Source: Draconibacterium sp.
GTDB lineage: Bacteria > Bacteroidota > Bacteroidia > Bacteroidales > Prolixibacteraceae
Assembly (NCBI GenBank): GCA_016705335.1
Contig: JADIYN010000056.1
Coordinates: 1-55,414, forward strand
Direction of reading: 5' to 3'
Length of the DNA: 55,414 nt
Shown: positions 49,363 to 55,414 of the stretch, piece after piece
Position numbering within the stretch: position 1 is the first letter of the stretch
Layout of the letters: every line of letters begins with the position of its first letter
The notes under the pieces: model-generated
What the model saw: only the letters and a program-made list of their open reading frames with translations
Database searches by the model: none
Told to the model about the DNA's origin: nothing
Translations under genes and position numbers: made by a program

Positions 49363-50364
49363 ATGTACATCGTCGATTCTTACCCGCTTGCAGTATTGCT
49401 TTGTGTTGTGACCATGTTTTGTTGGGGCTCGTGGGCAAATACGCAGAAACTGGCTTCAAAAGAATGGAGTTTTCCTCTGTTTTACTGGGACTATACCTTA
49501 GGTGTAATATTGTTGTCGCTTGTTTTTGGACTTACTTTAGGTAGCAGTGGAAGTGCAGGTCAAGCTTTTATTCCAAATTTATTACAAGCTGCACCTAAAG
49601 CCATTTCATTTGCTTTGTTAGGCGGAATTATTTTTAACATAGCAAATTTACTTTTGGTTGCAGCAATCGAAATTGCGGGTATGGCAATTGCTTTTCCAAT
49701 AGGTATTGGTCTTGCTTTGGTTTTGGGAGTTTTCAATAATTACCTGCCAAATCCTGAAGATTATAATGCACTTTATCTGTTTTTAGGTGTTGGTCTTGTA
49801 ACACTTGCCATTATTTTAAATGCAATGGCATATAAAAAGGTATCTCAGGGAAGCAAGTCAACAAAAGGAATTATTATATCGCTCGTTGCCGGGTTGTTAA
49901 TGTCATTCTTTTATCGTTTTGTAGCCGATTCAATGTCAAAAGATTTGGCACATATCGAAGCAGGAACTTTTACTCCTTATGCAGCAGTGTTTGTATTTTC
50001 GATTGGTATATTTATTTCAAATTTTCTTTTTAATTTTTATTTCATGAAAAATCCGGTTTCAGGAAAACCGGTTAGCTATAAAATGTACTTTAGGCAGGGA
50101 ACTTCAAAACTTCATATTGTAGGTATTCTGGGAGGAGTAATCTGGAGTCTGGGAATGATATTGAGTATCATGGCCGGTGATATTGCGGGTTATGCAATTT
50201 CTTACGGGTTAGGACAAGGTGCGACTTTAGTTGCAGCAATTTGGGGAGTATTTGTGTGGAAAGAATTCAGGAATGCACCAAAAGGTACATCGGTTTTACT
50301 GGCGCTAATGTTTGCGAGTTTTATTATTGGATTGGTACTTATTATTCTTGCTAACGGAGCTTAA
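49363..50364 (+). CDS. GRP-family (RbsU-like) sugar transporter
   Basis: The protein has 333 residues with about ten transmembrane helices. It opens 'LLCVVTMFCWGSWANTQKLA' and contains 'PIGIGLALVLGVFNNY', 'GLLMSFFYRFVADSM' and 'ISYGLGQGATLVAAIWGVFVWKEF', typical of glucose/ribose porter family members of the drug/metabolite transporter superfamily. These act at the inner membrane as proton- or ion-coupled uptake carriers. Placement between deoC and rbsK suggests ribose or deoxyribose as cargo, an inference from context. The frame is intact. Confidence 0.8.
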   Translation: MYIVDSYPLAVLLCVVTMFCWGSWANTQKLASKEWSFPLFYWDYTLGVILLSLVFGLTLGSSGSAGQAFIPNLLQAAPKAISFALLGGIIFNIANLLLVAAIEIAGMAIAFPIGIGLALVLGVFNNYLPNPEDYNALYLFLGVGLVTLAIILNAMAYKKVSQGSKSTKGIIISLVAGLLMSFFYRFVADSMSKDLAHIEAGTFTPYAAVFVFSIGIFISNFLFNFYFMKNPVSGKPVSYKMYFRQGTSKLHIVGILGGVIWSLGMILSIMAGDIAGYAISYGLGQGATLVAAIWGVFVWKEFRNAPKGTSVLLALMFASFIIGLVLIILANGA

Positions 50365-50502
50365 CGAAAAAGGCTAAAACACAGACAAAGTAATAGTTTA
50401 GCAGTTGTTAATCAGTATCTTTTTCAAATCTTAAAACTTTTAATCCTGATTTTTTATACATGAAATCTCATTCCTCATTACAAAAATCTAATAATCTATA
50501 AA

Positions 50503-51424
50503 ATGAACAACAGAATAGTAGTCATCGGAAGTTCCAATGTCGATTTGATAATGAAAATGGACCACCTTCCCGAAAAAGGCGAAACCGTAACCGATGCTGA
50601 ATTTTTTCAGGTTTATGGCGGTAAAGGTGCCAATCAGGCAGTTGCGGCAGCCCGAGCAGGTGGAAATGTGGCTTTTGTAAGCTGCGTAGGAGAAGATGCC
50701 TACACACCTCAAATGGTGCAGAATTACAAAAACGACGGAATTGACACAAGTTTTGTTTTTAACGAAAAGGGAAAAGCAAGCGGACACGCATTGATTATGA
50801 TTGGTGGCGAAGGAATGAATTACATTTCTGTGGCTCCCGGAGCGAATTACGGGTTAACACCGGCAAAAATTGATGAAGCACTTCCTGTAATTGATGAAGC
50901 AGCAATAATTGTAATGCAATACGAAATCCCTGAAGAAACCATCAAATACGTAATTGATCTCGCAAATAGGAAAAATATTCCGGTTCTGTGGAATTGCGCA
51001 CCTGCCCGTGCTTTTGATTTATCGTATATTCCTAAAATAAATATTTTGGTATTAAATGAAGTTGAAGCCGGATTTTTGACCGAATTATCAGTTGAGAATA
51101 ATTCAGATGCAGAAAAAGCTGCCGGTATTTTAGTTGCCAAAGGTGTTGAAAAAGTGATTATTACACTCGGTTCACAAGGTGCTTTTGTGCTTACCAAAAA
51201 CGAAAAGGTGAGTGTGCCTTCTTTTAAGGTAAATGCAATTGACACAGCTGCGGGCGATACTTTTGCGGTGCATTTGCTGTTGCTTTGGTTGAAGGGAAAT
51301 CGTTAAAAGAGTCTCGTAGTTTGCAAGTGCTGCGGCTGCAATTTCGGTGACAAGGATGGGTGCTCAGCCTTCGGCACCAAAACGTGAGGAAATTGATTTG
51401 TTTTTATTTGAAAATTCGATATAA
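50503..51424 (+). CDS. rbsK: Ribokinase, two frame breaks
   Basis: 307 residues after repair, the normal length. PfkB-family motif 1 is 'VYGGKGANQAVAAARAG'. Motif 2 is 'NAIDTAAGDTFCGAFAVALVEG', with the catalytic Asp in 'AGDTF'. Breaks: a T is missing near 51262 ('acttttgcggt' for 'actttttgcggt') and another base near 51325. The restored C-terminus reads 'FASAAAAISVTRMGAQPSAP' and the stop is TAA 51422-51424. The enzyme phosphorylates ribose at O5 in the cytoplasm. It follows the GRP transporter, and the two probably form an operon with deoC. The left part to about 51262 is the long open piece. Confidence 0.9.
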
Positions 51425-51458
51425 AAGGCGAATATTCCGAGGCTGCTATTTATTATAG

Positions 51459-52616
51459 TTACTGTTGATATATTAGTTTTTTGGTTACCAAATTGTCTCT
51501 CGATTTAAATACAACCAAATAAATTCCTGATTTCAGATTCATATTATTAAGCTGAACGGTTTGATTATGATAGCCTTCGGTTAAAAATTCATTGACAAGT
51601 GTACTTAACAGACGGCCATTTATATCATACAAACCAATTTCAATTTTTTCATCACCTTCAAGCAAAAAATCAATATTTACTGACGATGAAGTTGGATTTG
51701 GATAAACTTCCAAATTGAATGATTTTGTTGCAAAAACAGGTGTATTTGTTATAACAGATGCTTCATCATCAGCCATTGGCGAACCATTCAGATATTTTGA
51801 AACTGCCCAGTATTCAACCATATTTGGGTCGCCGGTTGGATTTGTTTGTGCCGCAATCAGCGAATAACCGTCACCATCAGGTTCAGTTGGCCACGGAATT
51901 GTATCATAAAAAGTAAATGAAATAACTGTTTCATTTGTACTTGTTTCCAATTCTATGAGTTCCCCGCCATTCGACAAACTGCCGGAGTAACCAAAATCAG
52001 TAGTAAATCCATAAAGCCGTTGAAATTCTTCAGGATTTGAAGCTACTACAACAAATCCCTTTGGGGCAACAGTTGTCCCGGCTGGAAATGTGTATTCAAT
52101 TCCATCGGTAAATGATAAACCTGATAAATCAAGTGTAGATGTACCTGTGTTTTTCAATTCGATAAATTCAAGTTGCTTGGCACCCACAGTATCCTGATCA
52201 ACTGGGTGATAATGCAATTCGGTTACTTTTAAGTCGGTAAAAAGTGCGGAGTTTTCAAAAACAATTTCATGCAGGGGACTCCAGTTAGTTGAGTTCTTAA
52301 TGCGCGCCATTACGCGTGTTCCTGATTTTACGGTTATGGTTTTCGAGTTTCCGCCATTGGCAGCCGAACTTGAAATTGCTCCGCCAATTGCCCGCGGATC
52401 AGAGCCATCTATAGTGTATGCTATTGTACCAATGCCATTTTTATTTTCCAGCGTTAAATTATATTCACCTGAAATAATGATTTTTTCGTCAATTATTTCT
52501 ACCCCGTTATTTTTATAAACAGGAGGTTTTATATCGGCAAAAAGCTTTTCATCGATAAGTTGCTGTAAACGATATCCGATCGAAAATGGCATATAATCAT
52601 TGGTTATCTGATCCAC
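51459..52616 (-). CDS. C-terminal fragment of the CotH protein: lamin-tail plus T9SS sorting domain
   Basis: This piece is in the same frame as the 52731-53294 piece and separated from it only by the in-frame TAA at 52731-52733 ('HA-stop-AGLKTSDQLDQP'). A CAA-to-TAA change would explain it. It contains a chitobiase-like 'GTIAYTIDGSDPRAI' strand, a lamin-tail domain ('EFIELKNTGTSTLDLSG'), then a T9SS type A sorting domain ending 'NLVTKKLIYQQ'. Confidence 0.8.
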   Translation of the reverse strand: MDQITNDYMPFSIGYRLQQLIDEKLFADIKPPVYKNNGVEIIDEKIIISGEYNLTLENKNGIGTIAYTIDGSDPRAIGGAISSSAANGGNSKTITVKSGTRVMARIKNSTNWSPLHEIVFENSALFTDLKVTELHYHPVDQDTVGAKQLEFIELKNTGTSTLDLSGLSFTDGIEYTFPAGTTVAPKGFVVVASNPEEFQRLYGFTTDFGYSGSLSNGGELIELETSTNETVISFTFYDTIPWPTEPDGDGYSLIAAQTNPTGDPNMVEYWAVSKYLNGSPMADDEASVITNTPVFATKSFNLEVYPNPTSSSVNIDFLLEGDEKIEIGLYDINGRLLSTLVNEFLTEGYHNQTVQLNNMNLKSGIYLVVFKSRDNLVTKKLIYQQ

Positions 52617-54858
52617 AGCCTTAACCCAATCATCATCTTTTGTTCTGGCGGGCCAGCTTCCTGCATCGCCCCAACGTGCTGATTCTGCTATAATTGGCTG
52701 ATCAAGCTGGTCGGAAGTTTTTAAACCTGCTTATGCATGAATCGGAGTAAAAGCTCCTGTGTTGAAAAAATGACGATAAACCCTGTCGGCAAAGCGCATT
52801 CTGTATTCTGCATTTTCGGTTAGTTTGAAGTGCAGCCATTGCGGGTGGAATTTCCCGAAATCAGAAACATACATCCTGTTGTTATCCGTATTCCCAATAT
52901 TCACCCTGTTTTCATCGATTCCAACTCCCGGACTCACAGGATCGGCAAGTAAAGTATGTTCTGCATCATGAACAAAAAATCTGAATCCATCGCGTTTTTT
53001 TGTCCTGTTGTCAATAACAAAAAAGTTATTTGGATTGTAATTACCCGAGAATTTTGAAACGGGTGAATCAAAATTACCACCGTAAAAGATTGTCAGCATA
53101 TAATCGATCAGGTTGTCAACATCCACATAAACGTTGAGCGAAGTATCTGCGATACCGGTTGAATTTAATCCCAATAATTTAAAATAATTTGAGTTCGACG
53201 AAAATCCTTGCTGGCAATATGTTCCAAATTGCTTCCCAACTATCTGTATTTCCATCGGTTGCCTCAATTTCATATAAACTAAAATCATCTCCAATATCTA
53301 CCTTTATTACATCGTAATCTTCTTTGCCACCAAAATATGATTCGGCAAAACTTGCTTCAGCCTGTTCCTGAGTTTGGTAAACTCCCAATACAATCCATTT
53401 AAATACTAAATGGTAATATCTGCTGCGTGAGTAAGGCTGGTGCATGTCTTTCTGGCAATCGCGCGAAAAACATCCCTGTTCATTGTGTTGTAACGTGATT
53501 GGTCGCCGCCGTTTGACCACGAATAATTTTGCGAAGTCCTTAAATCAACTTTGTCAAATTCATTGGTCCCTTCATTGCCAAACAGTGGAAACTCCAATTT
53601 ACCTTCACCGTAATCTTTTCTGAAAAAAAGTCGGAATGCATGTTTCGGATAACCATCGTGTCTGCTCCAGCCGCCCCTGATCCGAATGCCTGCATCGATA
53701 TTAAAACCCGGGCTTCCATCAGGGTTTATTAACTCAATATTTGCTGGACGTTCCCACTCAGAACCATGGTTTTCAGCATTTACATAAATACCGGTTTGAC
53801 TGTTAAAAAGATTGCCGGGATCGGTGGTTACCGAAATGGTGGGAATGTCGAGCAATGAATTTTCTATCAGGTTTTTGTATCTGTTGTCAAGGGTAACTTT
53901 GGTGTCCATTGGCAAATCAATAGTTTGACCATTCACATTGTTGGTTGGCCAGCTTCCGCCCGGATGTTCGGTTTGATTTTTTACAGCCGCAGTAAAAATA
54001 TATGACCGGCTTGTTGCGATGCCCGGAGCGAAACCTTCCTGATATTTGGCAGCCCGTAAAACAACTCCTCCGGTTTTCCCTCTGCCACCGGTTGTACTTC
54101 CCGGATCAATCAATACACTAACCGGTGAATTGCCGGTTAATACATTTAATGCGGTTTTGGGATCACTGCCGTCCAATGTATATTTGATTGTTTCACCCGG
54201 TGAATCGGCAGTTAGTTTTACTGTAAATGGGTTTTTGTAAAAACCACTTGGTATATCGCAGGTAACTGAACCTTCTGTAACAGGCAAAAACTTTTTACCT
54301 TCAAGTTTTAAACCCAAATAAAAATCAGAGCTGTTTCTGCCAACATTAAAACCCTGCACAGCTATTATATTTTTACCATTTATCAAATTGATATCGTTTT
54401 TATCAAAAACGAATCTCTCGATTTCCCCAAATTCATGACTTCCTGTTGCACCCGAGTCGTATGCGTAATTGTTCAACACATTCACTTTTGCAACTTCATT
54501 TCCATTGATCCAGACTACAAATCCGTCATCATAATCAATATTTACTGTAAGTTGATCTAAATTGTCAATATTTTCGATTGTAAATTGTTTTCTGATAAAC
54601 ACAGTAGTATATCTGTTCATCATGCTGCTGAGTTCAGTTCCACCGGAACCATCACCATATCTGAAAGGTGCATTTCCTTTTAGCCATTCTGAATCGTTAA
54701 AATCGTATTACCCCTCCATAGGTTATTTGGTTGTGAAGGTTCCGAAATACCTCTGAAATATGATATTCTGAATTCCAGTCCAACAAAAACCTGCACGAAA
54801 GATTGATGCCTGTAAATAGAATAATTACAAAGATGATATTGATTTTAAAATTATTCAT
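51459..54858 (-). CDS. CotH-family T9SS protein with lamin-tail domain, frame-broken
   Basis: About 1,133 codons. The start ATG 54858 opens a membrane-type leader ('INIIFVIILFTGINLSC'). Next is an N-terminal beta domain ('TVNIDYDDGFVVWINGNEVA'), a chitobiase-like C-terminal repeat ('ETIKYTLDGSDPKTAL'), then a CotH kinase-like region ('GIRIRGGWSRHDGYPKHAFRLFF', 'FVHDAEHTLL'). A lamin-tail domain ('TELHYHP...EFIELKNTG') and a T9SS type A sorting domain ('YPNPTSSSVNIDF', 'LYDINGRLLS') end it. Breaks lie near 54690 (several), 53445-53500, 53385-53405 (compensating), about 53205, and an in-frame TAA at 52731-52733. CotH-type proteins are kinase-related surface proteins; the role here is unknown. 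Confidence 0.75.
53406..54623 (-). CDS. N-terminal half of the CotH protein
   Basis: This 405-residue open piece reads from an N-terminal beta domain through a chitobiase-like repeat into the first part of the CotH region ('GGWSRHDGYPKHAF', 'NEFDKVDLRTSQNYSW'). The Met at 54623 is internal. Upstream sequence to 54858 supplies the leader and 'EWLKGNAPFRYGDGSGGTEL' in other frames. Confidence 0.7.
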   Translation of the reverse strand: MMNRYTTVFIRKQFTIENIDNLDQLTVNIDYDDGFVVWINGNEVAKVNVLNNYAYDSGATGSHEFGEIERFVFDKNDINLINGKNIIAVQGFNVGRNSSDFYLGLKLEGKKFLPVTEGSVTCDIPSGFYKNPFTVKLTADSPGETIKYTLDGSDPKTALNVLTGNSPVSVLIDPGSTTGGRGKTGGVVLRAAKYQEGFAPGIATSRSYIFTAAVKNQTEHPGGSWPTNNVNGQTIDLPMDTKVTLDNRYKNLIENSLLDIPTISVTTDPGNLFNSQTGIYVNAENHGSEWERPANIELINPDGSPGFNIDAGIRIRGGWSRHDGYPKHAFRLFFRKDYGEGKLEFPLFGNEGTNEFDKVDLRTSQNYSWSNGGDQSRYNTMNRDVFRAIARKTCTSLTHAADITI

Positions 54859-54926
54859 ATAGAAAATTGTATTGACAGAAATTTATAATCTGGTATTTAC
54901 TGATTTTATTATCTCATGCACTCAGA

Positions 54927-54934
54927 CAAAATTA
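54927..54934 (-). promoter_or_regulatory. Probable -7 box for the CotH gene
   Basis: The minus strand reads TAATTTTG, an exact TAnnTTTG, 68 bases upstream of the ATG at 54858. No -33 TTTG is seen at standard spacing. Confidence 0.35.
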
Positions 54935-55061
54935 GAAACATTTTGTAGTCTTTTTCAGCAACAATAAACAATAAAAAGATTGTAATGCCGCAGACTCACA
55001 GATTTTGGTTTTCATAATAAAGTATTTATAATTTAACAGCAATAAGAATACGATAATAATT

Positions 55062-55414
55062 TTATTGTTTTGAAATTATTTTAGTGAATGAATTGTTTCC
55101 CTGGGTTACTTTTACAAGGTAAATTCCTGCATCAAGTTCATTAATATTAACTGAATATTTGTTTTCAGCAAAGGTTTCCCGGTTTTAAACAATTTTCCCC
55201 TGATATAGTTGAAATTGATAAAAAAAATAATCCATCGTAAGCGTTTAAAGTTTCTATGGTAAAATGGTTTTTGCCGGAACCGGGTAAATTTAAAATCCAT
55301 TTCCATTTCTTTTGTAACCACATTTGTTGAAACTGAATCAGGATCCTGTAAAATCATCAAACCAAAATGATCGGCATTTTGTACTGCCGTTGGCAGTAGC
55401 CGGCGTCATCACCA
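55062..55414 (-). CDS. C-terminus of another T9SS-exported protein, partial and frame-broken
   Basis: The gene enters from the right edge and ends at TAA 55064-55062. The last 38 codons read 'ETFAENKYSVNINELDAGIYLVKVTQGNNSFTKIISKQ' in two parts, a type A sorting-domain end: an 'L.AGIYLVKV' strand and a terminal 'TKIISKQ'. Upstream, 'LQDPDSVSTNVVTKEMEMDF' and 'LPGSGKNHFTIETLNAYDG' appear in two other frames, so at least two indels lie between 55180 and 55330. The function of the N-terminal part is outside the window. Confidence 0.6.

Noticed and set aside
53179..53520. Separate gene of 113 residues next to CotH
   Set aside because: It carries CotH-family sequence in a shifted frame that joins both flanking pieces; it is a fragment, not a gene.

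Overview
The window looks like chromosomal DNA of a Bacteroidota member, most likely a marine or sediment relative of Marinilabiliales/Prolixibacteraceae. The phylum call rests on several type IX secretion (T9SS/Por) C-terminal sorting domains, Bacteroidota-type TAnnTTTG promoter boxes, an RprX/RprY-like two-component pair, a DUF5686 outer-membrane protein, many Sec/lipoprotein glycoside hydrolases, a formylglycine-type sulfatase and the acpP-fabF-rnc cluster. The order-level call is inference. I saw no tRNA, rRNA, CRISPR array, transposase or phage gene.

Layout. (1) 1-2964: a DUF4402 secreted protein, cut by the window edge, translationally coupled (TAATG) to a broken ~830-aa usher-like outer-membrane protein. 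(2) 3014-17566: one giant T9SS-exported surface protein of ~4,850 codons with a signal peptide, a parallel beta-helix region, about six long repeated modules and a sorting domain, split by ~20 frame breaks. (3) 17673-19841: a GH36-type alpha-galactosidase, also broken. (4) 19921-23429: a YdbS/YdbT-type bacterial-PH pair and a NhaD Na+/H+ antiporter. (5) 23620-29848: a sulfatase, sugar-isomerase and clan GH-A lipoprotein operon, then a GH20 hexosaminidase. (6) 30159-37495: DUF5686 protein, a six-hairpin glycosidase-like protein, and a Gfo/Idh/MocA oxidoreductase plus DUF1080 pair. (7) 37548-46581: CDF metal transporter, a tandem LABN membrane protein, rnc-fabF-acpP, divergent purN, an RprXY-like two-component system and lepA. 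(8) 47194-51424: serine hydrolase, deoC, GRP-family sugar transporter and rbsK, which read as a (deoxy)ribose/nucleoside salvage unit. (9) 51459-55414: a CotH/lamin-tail T9SS protein and the C-terminus of another T9SS protein.

How the genes fit together: much of the window serves polysaccharide breakdown (GH36, GH20, sulfatase, GH-A, six-hairpin protein, DUF1080/Gfo) and cell-surface display (usher-like, giant adhesin, CotH), interleaved with housekeeping blocks. No SusC/SusD pair is present, so this is not a canonical polysaccharide utilisation locus.

Quality caveat: at least ten genes, including conserved lepA, rbsK and the histidine kinase, carry single-base indels (mostly in short homopolymers) or single nonsense codons. 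In lepA and CotH a +1 and a -1 indel compensate for each other. The simplest reading is consensus sequencing error rather than decay, so broken genes are given here as whole loci with break positions.
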